DNA from: Viola odorata
Taxonomy: Eukaryota; Streptophyta; Magnoliopsida; Malpighiales; Violaceae
Direction: 5' to 3'
Assembly (NCBI GenBank): GCA_963691705.1
Contig: OY829545.1
Location: forward strand, 44,503,475-44,567,474
Length of the DNA stretch: 64,000 nt
Both the position numbers and the translations under genes were made by a program. How positions within the stretch are numbered: the first letter of the stretch is position 1; each line of letters begins with the position of its first letter. Shown in pieces: positions 1-11,245 of the stretch. Below the pieces are notes generated by a model that was not told the DNA's origin, did not search any database, and was given only the letters and a program-made list of their open reading frames with translations.

Positions 1-609
1 AACACACTATCAGCAATATCATCATCTAAAATAGTCAAAATGGATGATGAATAATCACAATATTAGCATTCAATTAGGTACGATGGCTTAGTCTAGTGTA
101 AGCAAAATAAATACTTCGCTGAGAGCAGAGATCAAAGAACAAATGAAGTTCGATATAATTGCACATGCATCATTGAGACTTGTGAAAGAAGGGAAAAGTC
201 GAAGGTTTTGGGTAGAGGATGACTTGCTAATGACAAAAGGGCAATTAATCTACGTACCGAAAGGAAAAGACAAGGAAAAAACTACTTCGCGAATCCCATG
301 ATACTCCATGGGCAGGACATTGCGGTTGGTGTAGGACCTTGGCGCTTATCAGAGAGGCATACTTTTGGCCAGCCATGCGAGATGATGTTCGCATGTTTAC
401 AAAGACTTGTTTGATTTCCCAAAAGGACAAAGTGGACTGACAGAAGTCAGTAAGATTTCTTGACCCATTGCCTATCCCCAACCGGCCATGGGAGAGTGTA
501 TCCATGGATTTCATTACTTGACTTCCAAAAGTGGGGAATCTTTGTAGTGGTAGATCGGTTCTCAAAATATGCAACATTCGCTCCGGTGTCCAAAAGTTGC
601 ACTGCGGAG
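1..609 (+). pseudogene. Chromovirus integrase fragment, left part (split by nested element)
   Basis: This is the integrase N-terminal region of a Ty3/gypsy chromovirus, the enzyme that would insert element cDNA into chromosomes. Reading plus-strand frames piecewise gives the segment RRFWVEDDLL..IYVPKGK, then the zinc-binding region (YFWPAMRDDVRMF.KTC), then PLPIPNRPWESVSMDFI and VVVDRFSKYATFAPVSKSCTAE, which carries the first catalytic aspartate (SMDF). Several stops and frameshifts show it is dead. The coding sense stops at 609, exactly where the nested LTR begins, and resumes at about 8884 with ETTHLFLKNVVKY, the expected next residues. The 5' part of the element lies outside the window. 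The clade (Tekay-like) is inferred from the chromodomain further on. Confidence 0.85.
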
Positions 610-2058
610 TGATTGAGCCTTAATTGTAGTGAATTTCACCACTTTATCTTTCGCGATTTTGAATGGTATGCTATTGATTTTGGTACGAATCATTCGAATA
701 TTGTAGGAGGCAGCCTAAAAGAGGCAGTGGGCAGAAAAGGAGAAGAATCGGATATGATTAAGTAGAATTCAAGTAGACTGAATAAAGGAAGCTATCTTGA
801 CTAAGACATCCATCTCCACCAAGATAGACTCGCCTGGCCACGCCTCACCTAGAGATATCTTCGGAGCATACAACAGATTGAATCCCTGATGATTGGAGTG
901 TTGATTACAGACGGATTGGGGATACGCTCTGCTGATCTTGATCTGATAATATTTCCATATGAGGATGACGACAATCAAATACAATTTAATTTAATTAGGA
1001 TTTTAATTTCCCTTTTCCCCGCCTATTTTCTAGGAAGAGAAAACTTTATATACTCTTCCTAGGGTTTTGAGAGAGGAGGCTCTTTTTCTCTGATGTTGGA
1101 TCTCCGATACATTTTTCATATACATTTTGCTCTTTCGGAACCGAAGGATATTCCACCATTTTTAATACATTGCTATTTCATTTTTTGATTATGTGTGTGA
1201 GTAGCTAAACACCCTTTCTTAGTAGAGGCAATAAGGCATGAGCATGAATATGCATGAGATCTAATCATTCTTATTAATCTTTACATTTGCACTTAATTGA
1301 TCTCTTGATTATTCTTAACGTGTTCTCTATTTGGTTTCAGAAGTAGCTAATCTAGAATTGAACAGGTAACGCAACTGTCATTCTCTTTGGTTGTGGATTA
1401 TCGATCAAGGAGATCAAAGTAGACTCCTACGTGCTACTGGGTGTATCTAGGAAACGGTAGGGAGAAAGGTTAATCAGATCCAGTCCCGACTGACAACCGA
1501 GGATACTAGTCTGGAGTTGTCTTCCCCTAAGCCATTGAGGACGAACGCACCGTAGAGGTGTAATCGACTCTAGCTAGTTGCTAACTCGGTAAACTCTTTA
1601 ACCAGCAAGGTGCTGATTGGTAAGGCATCATCTCTAAGCGTACTTGAGGTGGTGTTGATACAGGAGGGAACTAGGGGTCACAAGCATACCTTGATCCTAT
1701 AGCAACTCTGTGGATTGAAGATGAACATATCTACATCGATGATTGTATATCTTATCTCATAACTGTCGGCCTCTACTAGGAATTCTTCTCATACTAGATC
1801 TTCACTCCCGTATTAATCTTCTTGACCAAGAATCTTATTCTTGGCCAAAGACAGTGCACGTTCCATATACTTTTCAATTTTAGTTTCATCACAAACACCC
1901 ACATTTCACCTAAGTGTTATTTGGTCACCATAACTGCACATAAAGAATTGTACCATTGCTCTTTGTGGTTCGATCTTGTTACTGCTATCTCCAAACAATT
2001 TATTTTTAGTAGCGAGTTGTAATTCTCATTTATTTTTGACAAGTTCGACGCTCAGTCA
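610..2058 (+). repeat. Athila-type 5' LTR (copy 1)
   Basis: This 1449-bp direct repeat begins TGATTGAGCC and ends CTCAGTCA, and it matches 6831-8278. The left edge is fixed by the break in chromovirus reading sense at 609, the right edge by the primer site five bases later. A TATATA box lies near 1047 within ACTTTATATACTCTTCC, a plausible start of element transcription. A hairpin with 12-bp arms (one mismatch) around a 3-base loop lies at 1822-1848, with TTCTTGGCCAA in its right arm. Confidence 0.85.
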
Positions 2059-2063
2059 AATTT

Positions 2064-2081
2064 TGGCGCCGTTGCCGGGGA
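2064..2081 (+). promoter_or_regulatory. Primer binding site, tRNA-Asp type
   Basis: TGGCGCCGTTGCCGGGGA is complementary to the 3' end of plant tRNA-Asp, the usual primer of Athila elements. It lies five bases after the LTR end. Confidence 0.9.
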
Positions 2082-2135
2082 GCAAACGGATACTGATCTT
2101 TGTGTTTAATTATTCTGTGACCAGGTATCGAATCC

Positions 2136-2562
2136 ATGGATTCACCAATCGAGCAGACTCTAAGGGAGCTGAACCCCATTGATTTTTCTTTGCTCCAAAA
2201 ATATTCTTGTTCAAGTTGATAATTTCATTTACCCCGTTGATTTTTATATTGTTGACATGAACAGGGATTTATCTACAAACTCCACTTATGTGCTTTTGGG
2301 CAGACCTTTCCTGATAACTACAAGAGCCTTGATTGATATCTATCACGGTTCCCTCTTTCTTGAGTATTGTGGTCAAATTGTTAAATTTAGTATGTATGAT
2401 AAGGCCACACACCCTTACGAGGCATATAGTTTGAACTATATAGATGCTTATGAGCCCTTTGCTGATAAAAATTATGAGATTGAACCGTTTGATTCCTCTC
2501 TTAGTAAGGAAATTTTAACCAGGTTAAGAAAGGAGTTTTTTATGCGTAGTGATAATGTGTAA
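2136..2562 (+). pseudogene. Athila-type gag start joined to protease region (internal deletion)
   Basis: The ATG at 2136 opens the gag start MDSPIEQTLRELNP, the same start as the downstream copy at 8356. After about 43 bases the sequence jumps into the protease region: DNFIYPVDFYIVDMN, then the LLGRPFL motif, then FLEYCGQIVKFS. The homologous stretch of the right-hand Athila (about 62930-63120) has the same order. Capsid, zinc knuckle and the catalytic start of the protease are missing, so the product is not functional. The second stretch stays open to 2562. Confidence 0.8.
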
Positions 2563-2689
2563 GACATAGATGAGCTCAATGTTTTAAAAACTATATCTAA
2601 TTGTACTGAAATTCTAAGAGCTAACAATGAATTATTACCTTCTCTTGTGCAGGCACCGAACATCGCACCAAGAGTATCTATGGAGCAAA

Positions 2690-4581
2690 GAACACCCGCT
2701 TTGGTCAAGAAAGGCAGTTTTTGACGCACACCCCGCGAAAAGTATAAAAGAAAGGGAAGACGGAAAATAAAACCCTATTACTTCCACAACTCTTGAACAC
2801 TCAAAACTCTTCAGCAACCTCTCACCTCCTACAACCCGAACTTCACTACAATCCACAATGGTGGGATCCAACTCATCTTCCTCCACCCGACTGCCCTCTG
2901 ACCCCTCTAGAAATAATAGCCCAGGTGACAAGACGCAACCCTGGAAGTTCAGTTTCCCAAACCCCAATCCCTACTTTGGAAACAGAAGTGACCAGAGAAG
3001 GCATCTTGAGTTCCCTTCTAGCCCAGCAACCAACAACCGACGAAGAATAGCCAATCATACGGACACTGGTGTCCCAAGAAATTCGTGCAGTCGTGGAGAG
3101 ACGCATCGCCAATAATAAAGACTTCCCACGATCTTGCTTGACTAGGGTAGCATATATCTTGGCCAATATCCCCATTCGAGTGTCCAACACTCCAGTCCCT
3201 ACAAGCACCTCCACAACAACAACCGTCATCGCTAGATCTTCCTCCTTCCCCGACCCGAGACATAGAGAAGGAAAGACACGAATGGAAATACTTGAATCCC
3301 ACTGCCAACTGAAGCCTCTTATGAAATCTAGCTAAGGTAACATTCCACTCCTTCCTTATGCCTCCCAATATGGGGGGTGGCTAGAATTCAATGAAGATCA
3401 TTTTGGTTACACACTTGCTTATCGTTTGAACAACTGTTCAATCGGACCTTGTCTTATCATGGATGATGACTTAACATATCATCTAGGATTGCACGCTAGG
3501 GTAAGAGTAATGGTTGAGAAAATTAGATGGGGACTACTTTTCTTCCCTGCATAATCTATATACTATGAACTATGTTTGGAATTTAATGCCAGTTTCTGGT
3601 TTAATACACATGCCCTTTATTTGAAATTCAAGACCCGACCCAACATCCGTACAGGCAATGTAATTGAATTTAGATTGTGTGGCATTTGGCACCACCTAAA
3701 CCTGCATGATTTTGATGTGCTTCTAGGATTTGTGCATAACCACAAAGACCAGCCTAGAGTATTCTAGCACTTTTTATGAGATCCCTGATGGATGGGATGC
3801 AACTGAAGTCTACAGGACTTTAACTAATGATCCAACAACCATCTTAACTACCTCGTCCAAAGCTTCCAAGCTTTGTGATCCAGCCCTTAGGATCCTCCAC
3901 AAAATCCTCGCAGTCAACCTTTTCGGCAAGACCAAGAAATCAGGAAACTTATCCAGAGATGAACTTTTCATTCTCTAGTGCCTACACAATGGTGTGAAGG
4001 TAAGTCCTGGCTACTAGATAGCTAGATAAGTCCACCATTCCGCCTTCAAGCAAGGCATGATCTTGGGATACATTTTAACCACTTTGGCCTATAAAACCGA
4101 AAAAATAAATATGGCTATAAAACTGAACAAATGCCCCGCAAAAAGAGTACTTGATCTGACCGCCCTTGACCGAATGGGATTCTTCCATTTGAATAAAGGC
4201 ATTGTTTGTTATAATGCAGGAGTTACGCCAAAGGAGTAAAGGATTTTTAACAACTCTGCAGAGCCCTTTCGACCAGCACCCCTTAAGATAAGTCTAAGGG
4301 AATATGAAGAGAATAGATTGGCAGAAGAAGCCCCAGCTCTTCCTCAAGAGGCAACAACTGTCCTCCTTGCCGAGCAGAGGAAAACAAACTCCATCTTGCA
4401 GGCCATTAAGGACTCTCAGGACCAATCCTTCATCATGAGCCAGAACCTCCTCGACTCTTTGATTAATCTACACAGAAAGTTAGACGAGGAACACATCCCA
4501 ATCCCTCCCATGCCCTCGGGACCTGCCCCGCAAAGACCACCCTTTCACATCCAAATATTTTCAAATGTAGAGTTTGATTAA
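2690..4581 (+). pseudogene. Athila-type 3' ORF (env-like / ATHILA ORF-1-like), decayed
   Basis: After the protease remnant the polymerase domains are missing and the sequence passes into a broken 3' ORF. Readable pieces include LHYNPQWWDP, then a region near 3385-3760 with DDDLTYHLG.., YELCLEFNASF and HLNLHDFDVLLGF, then YEIPDGWDATEVYRTL and PALRILHKILAVNLFG (3775-3975), MILGYILTTLAYKTEKINMAIKL (4057-4125) and a C-terminal part ending at 4581. The pattern of an early-clade plant retroelement ORF with a 'LEFLxSF..FRL' block resembles the Athila family 3' ORF; that assignment is from memory of the family and is moderate. Several stops and frameshifts are present. Confidence 0.5.
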
Positions 4582-5850
4582 ATGCTGATGCGTGCTTGTC
4601 GAGGGCACGATCAAATAAATAATAAAGACATGCTATCAAGTGCATAATAAATTGTGCATAGTGGTAATAGGGCGTGATATCTCTAGGGCGTGACATCTCA
4701 GTGTGTCAAGCTCGCATCACATACCCTAAACGACCATTTACCCCTAGACGAAAGACCTCTCGCAATGTCCCCACTAGGTTTCTACTTTAACTCAAGGATT
4801 CACGTCAATTATAACCAAGAGAATGACAGTAATCATCTATGATTAGTTACTAGTTGGCTTGACTACTAATCTTGCCATAGACGAATTAACAAAAAAATGA
4901 TAAACGATCGAATACAACAATAAGAATATATTAAACACATTTAGGCCTCTTAACTACCCATGCAACCCTCAAATAACATTTGCTAAGAATAAGGCAAATC
5001 AACTATTCATGCTGGAAAATAGACAAGTAATAGATCTAGAAAGTATAACAAGTAAAGAAGAGATAAAGGAGAAAACTTGATAAATACCGACCGGAGCAAA
5101 GCTCCGGTTTATGTACAAGGCTGCTGGAAATGTTCTGGTCCGCCTCCTCCAAAAGGAGGAGGGGAGAAAACTGAAGAGAAGCACACAAAAAGATCTACTA
5201 TGAATATGTGGTAGTTTTGGTGTCCCCTAAACCCTAAAAAACTAAGTCTTATATAGGCCCTCATGTCCACAAGAAGACAAAAGCCAGCTAAGGGATTACA
5301 AAATGACAAAATCCAACTAAGGAGTTCAAAAACACGGAATAAATATCTTTGGTCCGAAAAGGAATATCCTAGGAATATTCTAGAAGCGCTCGGCTTCGAG
5401 GGCACGACGACTAAAGAGAATATTCTTGGGGATCTAAGAAGAACTTTCTAGAAGACATTAGAGGTGACACGTGGGAGCACGACAACGAGGACACGTGGAA
5501 ATAACGCTTTTGGTCTGTCCAGGGCTCGATGATGGAAACCACGGCAAGGCCTCGATGGCAAAGTTGGTGTCTTGCCCTCGATGTTAGTCTTGAAGCTTGA
5601 GAACTGCAAAAATCGCCTAGAAAGTATGTGTTTTCGCATATTCCTCCCTTTTGGCCTAGATCTGCAATAAAGATGGGAATGAGAGAAAATTAGCAGTATC
5701 ATGCCATAAATCAAGGTGATAATGAAGGAAAAAATACACATAAAACACACGCTATCAAATTCCCCTAGGTCGCATCCCTCTTTTCTCTATTTTGTATATA
5801 TCAATCTTTCTATTCTTAGTGTCATTGCATGTCCGTCTGTCTTGCCTTTA
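4582..5850 (+). other. Athila-type element, 3' untranslated stretch
   Basis: This part of the nested element holds no supported gene. It includes a purine/pyrimidine-mixed stretch and repeated phrases such as CTCGATGGCAAAGTTGG and AGGGCTCGATGATGG near 5520-5580. I read it as 3' untranslated sequence between the 3' ORF and the polypurine signals. Confidence 0.5.
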
Positions 5851-5898
5851 CACATTGAGGACAATGTGTCCGATAAGTGTGGTGTGGGGGGGGGGGAG
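5851..5898 (+). other. Internal hairpin plus polypurine module
   Basis: CACATTG-AGGA-CAATGTG forms a hairpin with 7-bp arms and an AGGA loop (5851-5868). Seven to eight bases later comes AAGTGTGGTGTGGGGGGGGGG. The same layout occurs on the minus strand at 50737-50771, and a related hairpin-plus-polypurine unit adjoins the 3' LTR here. A second polypurine primer (central PPT-like) is possible but is inference. Confidence 0.6.
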
Positions 5899-6792
5899 GC
5901 AACTTGCTTGTTTTGAGTATCCTAATTGTTTCTGCATGATTTTTAGTAATTTTTTAGGACATTTAAATTTTTTCTGCATGATTTTCCTTTTGATTTTTTC
6001 TGTGTGTTTTTAGATAGACTACATGTTTTGCGTGTTTTTAAGAATCAGAACCCAACCTGTCTTTAAACATTCTGATCACCCACTTAGGGAGTAAAAATGC
6101 TTTATTCTGTGACTCCGTATCATATTACTAGGGCAAGTAACTGGGTTAACATTTCCAATACCTATAAGAGTACGATTCCTGGTACTATTTAAACATCCCT
6201 ATTGCACACAGATCCATAACCCAAGTACCTAGTAACAAAATCTATAATAGAACTATGCATAACTATTTTGTCCTAACTTGTGCACCTTTTTGCATAGAAC
6301 AACCATGCGAAAATTTCAAAGATGAGTCATTCAATAATAATAAATCCTTCAGTATTCTTGCCTCACTAAGCAGAAGTATCTAAAGAACTAAGAATTTTAC
6401 CTCAGCATGTGAAGAAAGGAATTTTGTCCTGGTGTCCTTGCCTCATCAAGTAGGAACATCCAGAAAACTACTCATGAAATGTCAAGAAATGCTGGTAAAT
6501 TACTAGGCTTGAAAACAATGGTAAATGTGAGAGCAGTTCATGTAAGATAAGGGAGACATAGGAAGACCAAACTGTTTTGTCATGATTCATTTGCGAGATT
6601 TTGTCACTAAGTACCTAAGTTATGACTTTGTATATATAGGATGTTTGGGGTATTGGTTAGGCCTCAGTAATACGGCTTGGGAGTCATAGAATAAATTGTT
6701 TGAGCACCCTACGTGATTGGATGAATGGTTGATAATGGGTGTTCTCTGATTCTTATTTTTTTATTTGTGCTTTTGTTTTGTGTTAGAGTCAG
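5899..6792 (+). other. Athila-type element, distal 3' untranslated stretch
   Basis: T-rich noncoding sequence between the internal polypurine module and the LTR-adjacent one. I see no gene in it. Repeated phrases such as TTGCCTCA.CAAG.AG.A occur near 6360 and 6440. Confidence 0.5.
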
Positions 6793-6830
6793 TATGCTTG
6801 GGGCAAGCATAAGTCTAAGTGTGGGAGGGT
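6793..6830 (+). promoter_or_regulatory. Polypurine tract with upstream hairpin, next to 3' LTR
   Basis: A hairpin TATGCTTG-GGG-CAAGCATA (6793-6811) is followed by AGTCT and the polypurine tract AAGTGTGGGAGGGT (6817-6830), which ends directly at the LTR start. The tract would prime plus-strand DNA synthesis. Confidence 0.85.
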
Positions 6831-8278
6831 TGATTGAGCCTTAATTGTAGTGAATTTCACCACTTTATCTTTCACGATTTTGAATGGTATGTTATTGATT
6901 TTGGTACGAATCATTAGAATATTGCAGGAGGCAGCCTAAAAGAGACAGTGGGCAGAAAAGGAGAAGAATAGGATATGATTAAGCAGAATTCAAGTAGACT
7001 GAATAAAGGAAGCTATCTTGACTAAGACATCCATCTGCACTAAGACAGACTCGCCTGGCCGCGCCTTACCTAGAGATATCTTCAGAGCATACAACGGATT
7101 GAATCCCTGATGATTGGAGTGTTGATTACAGACGGATTGGGATACGCTCTGCTGATCTTGATCTGATAATATTTCCATGTCAGGATGAGGGTAATCAAAT
7201 ACAATTTAATTTAATTAGGATTTTAATTTCCCTTTTCCCCGCCTATTTTCTAGGAAGAGAGAACTTTATATACTCTTCCTAGGGTTTTGAGAGAGGAGGC
7301 TATTTTTCTCTGATTTTAGATCTTCGATACATTTTTCACATACATTTTGTTCCTTCGGAAACGAAGAATATTCCACCATTTTTAATACATTGCTATTTCT
7401 TTTTTTAATTATATGTATGAGTAGCTAAACACCCTTTCTTAGTAGAGGCAATAAGGCATGGCCATGAATATGCATGAGATCTAATCATTCTTATTAATCT
7501 TTACATCTGCACTTAATTGATCTCGTGATTATTCTTAATGTGTTCTCTGTTTGGTTTCAGAAGTAGCTAATCTAGAATTGAACAGGTAACACAACTGTCA
7601 TTCTCCTTGGTTGTGGATTATCGATCAAGGAGATCGAAGTAGACTCCTACGTGCTACTGGGTGTGTCTAGGAAATGGTAGGGAGAAAGGTTAATCAGATC
7701 CAGTCTTGACTGACAACCGAGGATACTAGTCTGGAGTTGTCTTCCCCTAAGTCATTGAAGACGAACGCACCGTAGAGGTGTAATCGACTCAAGCCAGCTA
7801 CCAACTCGGTAAACCCTTTAACCAGTAAGGTGCTGATTGGTAAGGCATCATCTCTAAGCGTACTTGAGGTGGTGTTAATACAGGAGGGAAGCAGGGGTCA
7901 TAAGCATACCTTGATCCTATAGCAACTTTATGGTTTGAAGATGAACATATCTGCATCGATGATTGTATATCTTGTCTCATAGCCGCCGACCTCTACTAGG
8001 AATTCTTCTCATACTAGATCTTCACTCTTGAATTAATCTTCTTGACCAAGAATCTCATTCTTGGCCAAAGACAGTGCACGTTCCATTTACTTTTCAATTT
8101 TAGTTTCATTACAAACACTCACATTTCACCTATGTTTTATTTGGTCACCATAACTTCACAATAAGAATTGTACCATTTTTCTCTTTGGTTCGATCTTCTT
8201 GCTGCAATCTATAAGCAATTTATTTTTAGTAGCGAGTTGTAATTCTCATTTATTTTTGACGAGTTCGACGCTCAGTCA
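6831..8278 (+). repeat. Athila-type LTR (copy 2, shared by tandem units)
   Basis: This 1448-bp repeat matches 610-2058, starting TGATTGAGCC and ending CTCAGTCA. It is preceded by a polypurine tract, as a 3' LTR should be, and followed by a primer site and gag, as a 5' LTR should be. It therefore serves both a complete upstream unit and a truncated downstream unit. A TATATA box lies near 7267. The 12-bp-arm hairpin seen in copy 1 recurs at 8042-8068. Confidence 0.85.
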
Positions 8279-8283
8279 AATTT

Positions 8284-8301
8284 TGGCGCCGTTGTCGGGG
8301 A
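8284..8301 (+). promoter_or_regulatory. Primer binding site, tRNA-Asp type, one mismatch
   Basis: TGGCGCCGTTGTCGGGGA differs at one base from the site at 2064. It lies five bases after the LTR end. Confidence 0.85.
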
Positions 8302-8355
8302 GCAAACGGATATTGATCTTTGTGTTTAATTATTCTGTTACCAGATATCAAATCC

Positions 8356-8880
8356 ATGGATTCACCAATCAAGCAGACTCTAAGGGAGTTGAACCCGGGA
8401 TCAGAGCAAGAGGCCTATTCTTATCTTATTTTACCACTGATGGATCATGATTGGACCATCAAGACCGATATTATCCACAGTTTGAAAAAGTTTCATGGTT
8501 ATTCCAATGAAAGTCCCTACATCCATCTAAGGAATCTACACTTGAAATGTGACACCCTCAAACCTACAGATGTTCCCATTGAGCGGGCAAAGCTACGAGC
8601 TTTCCAATGGTCATTGGAAGATTCAACAAAGAATTGGTTCCATAGTTTGCCCCACAACACTATAAGTACTTTGGCTCAAATGTCAGCAACCTTTTTGAGC
8701 AAATATTGGAATGCAAACAAAGCCGCAACAGTTAGAAAAAACCTAGTGTCAATTGAGCAACGAATGAGCGAAAGTTATGGAGAGTATTACTAGAGATTCA
8801 ATGAACTCCAAGACGTCTGCCCAACCCATGGAGTGACAGATCATGCTCTAATTCAATACTTCTACGATGGGATGAGCTAG
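8356..8880 (+). pseudogene. Athila-type gag N-terminal half, truncated
   Basis: The frame opens at the ATG at 8356 (MDSPIKQTLRELNPGSEQ) and contains the capsid-type retrotransposon gag core: KKFHGYSNESPYIHLRNLHL, FQWSLEDSTKNWFHSLPHNTI and ATFLSKYWNANKAATVRK. A stop at 8791-8793 interrupts it; the sense continues as RFNELQDVCPTHGV..IQYFYDGM to about 8875. The intact homologue at 60753 continues beyond this point. Here it is cut off and chromovirus integrase follows at once. Confidence 0.85.
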
Positions 8881-9872
8881 AAGGAAACTACACATCTATT
8901 CTTAAAAAATGTTGTGAAGTATTGCGGAATTTCGGAAAGCATCATCAATGATAGAGATCCCCGCTTCACTGGAACCTTTTGGAAAAAGTTATTCAAACTA
9001 TTGGGTTCTAGGCTGAATATGTCTTCAGGGTTCCACCCTTAGACCGATGGACAAACTGAGAGAATGAGGCGATTTTAGAAGAGTATCTAAGGCATTTTGT
9101 TCATGCTAATCAAAAGAACTGGATCGAACTCCTCGACGTAGCACAATTCTGCTTCAATTCCTTGAAAAGTTTTGCTACTAATAAAAGTCCTTTTGAACTT
9201 GTTACAGGCCAACAACTATTGTTCCAGCACACGATGAATGAGTATCAAGGAAAGAATCCTAGGGTCTTTAACTTTGCCAAGGAATGGAAGCAAAACGCTG
9301 AAATAGCTAAAGCCTTATTGGAGAGAGCCTATTGTTGAATGAAACAGTGGGCAGACAAAGGGAGAAGAGCCCTTGAATTTCAAGTTGGCAATAAAGTGAT
9401 GGTGAGACTTATGCCAGAACAGATTAGAGCTCTGTAACGACAGGATCGACATCTCTTACAATGATATGAGCGACCCGTAACTATCATGGAGAAAATTGGC
9501 CAAGTCTCATATCGCGTCGACCCTCCAGATTTGATGAAATGCCACCGGGTGTTTCATGTCAGCCGCTTGAAACCGTTTCACGAAGATGAGGAAGACCCAA
9601 GTAGGAGTCAACCAATCAGGGCCGAAGTCCGGTTCAAGGTACAACCTCAACCTGAGAAAGTAGCCGAAACAATTCTTGCAGAGCACACAGTGAAAGTCAA
9701 AAGACAAATTCAAAATGTGAAGAAGCAGATTCAACAGCGACAATTCCTTGTCAAGTGGAAAGACTTGGGTGACGAAGAGATTAGTTGGGAAAGCGCAGTA
9801 GATCTGGCGAATACACAAGACCTTATTCAAGAGTTCCTCGAAGACCAGTCGACTAGGGCGTCGACGGATTGA
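8881..9872 (+). pseudogene. Chromovirus integrase C-terminal half with chromodomain
   Basis: The chromovirus reading sense resumes at about 8884 (ETTHLFLKNVVKY) and shows the second catalytic aspartate (NDRDPRFTG), the FHPQTDGQTER region that normally holds the catalytic glutamate, and LVTGQQ. Stops occur, for example in the FHP.TDGQ segment. From 9486 the frame is open to 9872: HRVFHVSRLKPFHED ends the integrase C-terminus, and VAETILAEHTVKV..RQFLVKWKDLGDEEISWESAVDL is a chromodomain with its WKD/W core. Chromodomains bind modified histone tails and steer integration to heterochromatin. This identifies the element as a chromodomain-bearing chromovirus, probably Tekay-like. The stop at 9870-9872 overlaps the polypurine tract. 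Confidence 0.85.
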
Positions 9873-9882
9873 GGGGGGAGAG

Positions 9883-10343
9883 TGTTAAGGTCTAAGCTTA
9901 TCTAGGGCATTGTTCAAGCCTATGACCGCTTAACCTTAACTAGGGCTTACATTATAATCCTTGTAATCGGGTTGGGGGAGTGAGTAATCAGTCTCTTGTG
10001 TCATGGGCTCGGTTATTCATTGGAAGGGATGTCTTAAGTCGGCCGTGCGGGCGGGCCTTGTCCGCAACCTTTATGGTCTGACCTTTATTAAATGCTTACT
10101 TAATAAAGAGATGCATTTCATTATCATTTGTGCCTTATGTGGATCTTGTAGTGTCTATACGATTATGTGCCTATATAATACTGTGTTATGAAATGCTTAT
10201 AATTGCCCCGTGTTGGTTATTAACCTATTTGCTCTTTTATGAATGCAAAACTAAAATGGGATTGAAAGGTTGGTTCGTGTAATGAGACCTCACAAACGCC
10301 GCACGAACGCAATCCTTTTGGGTTCGAGGATTGATCCGTGACA
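9883..10343 (+). repeat. Chromovirus 3' LTR
   Basis: A polypurine tract GAGGGGGGAGAG (9871-9882) directly precedes TGTTAAGGTC, and the segment ends GATCCGTGACA, giving a 461-bp LTR with TG..CA ends. TATATAATA lies near 10172, a plausible TATA box. The partner 5' LTR lies outside the window, so the target duplication (TTCAT on this side) cannot be checked. Confidence 0.75.
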
Positions 10344-10489
10344 TTCATGATCCAACAAGCATAATAAATTCTCCACCACTCTCCCTCCCATCTTATTCCC
10401 GAGAAATTATTCAGATAGACATGGGCTATTTTTTCTTTTTTTCCCTGCAGTTCATTCATCTTCTTCCTCCTCTCTCTCTCCAGATTCTT

Positions 10490-10685
10490 ATTCCCCGCAA
10501 ACTGAAGCGGGTTGATCAATGAGATTCAGTTTGGATCGTAAGAAGTGGAACCGAGAGGAAGCAAGTGGCTTGGTCAGGATATCCGCTAGCTGGTCTTCAC
10601 TGGAGACAAACCGAACAACAAGTTCTCCGTTTGCAATTCAATCTCGAATGAAAAATGATAGTCAATCTCCACATGCAAAGTAAAT
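10490..10685 (-). pseudogene. Ty1/copia RNase H C-terminal relic
   Basis: Minus-strand translation gives LHVEIDYHF, then after a frameshift GELVVRFVSSEDQLADILTK and PLASSRFHFLRSKLNL. This is the conserved end of copia RNase H, which degrades the RNA strand during reverse transcription. No other copia domain is seen nearby. The chromovirus LTR ends about 150 bp to the left, so that element may have inserted into the copia 3' region. Confidence 0.8.
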
Positions 10686-10689
10686 ATAT

Positions 10690-11243
10690 ATAGGAGCTCC
10701 GGCCACCACTGCTAAACTTACATAGTGAGAAGAGAAGAAAGAGTGATAAAGGTTGTCTAGATCCTGTAGATCTATGACTGTAGTGATAATTTTGTTACTC
10801 GCCCATCCTTAACAAGTTGTCATCTTTGTCTTTGGGTAAGTCTAACCTCGTGGAAATTGATGGTAGAAATAAGGAGATAGTAGCTCAGATAGGCGTGAAT
10901 CGTGAGCTTTTTTTTTCGGATTTTAAGATTTGGATCCATGGTTGTGTTTGTATAGACGGTGGTGCTGCATATGGTATGAATTTTACCTTTGATTTAAAAT
11001 AGGCAATAAGGGCATAATTGGTAACTCAACAAAAAGGAAACAACTAAAGACAAATGTCACATCATCCTTGGTTTCATGTGCACATTCCACTCCTCGTAAG
11101 TGCTATTTTTCGCTGTTTGAAGAACAAGAACCGTCAGCTAGATCTTTTTCCTTTAAAAAAACCGGTCAATTAATATAAAACACGATTAATTTGACTATTT
11201 AATATGATTATTCAGAGCCTTTACTTGTATGAAAATTAACACC
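10690..11243. other. Intergenic, no gene seen
   Basis: Mixed-composition sequence without supported coding potential or recognisable repeat. Confidence 0.5.
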
Positions 11244-11245
11244 TA

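Larger units (their letters stand above)
610..8880 (+). mobile_element. Nested Athila-type Ty3/gypsy element, LTR-internal-LTR-partial gag
   Basis: An Athila-type retrotransposon sits inside the chromovirus integrase. It has two direct LTRs (610-2058 and 6831-8278), each followed by a tRNA-Asp primer site. The first internal region keeps a gag start, a protease segment and a 3' ORF but has lost most of gag and all of RT, RNase H and integrase. The second internal region keeps only gag. A third LTR would be expected at the right end but is absent, and host integrase sequence resumes directly. The LTRs differ by several percent, so this is an old insertion. The tandem shape fits recombination between copies or template switching, followed by a deletion. 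Confidence 0.8.
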
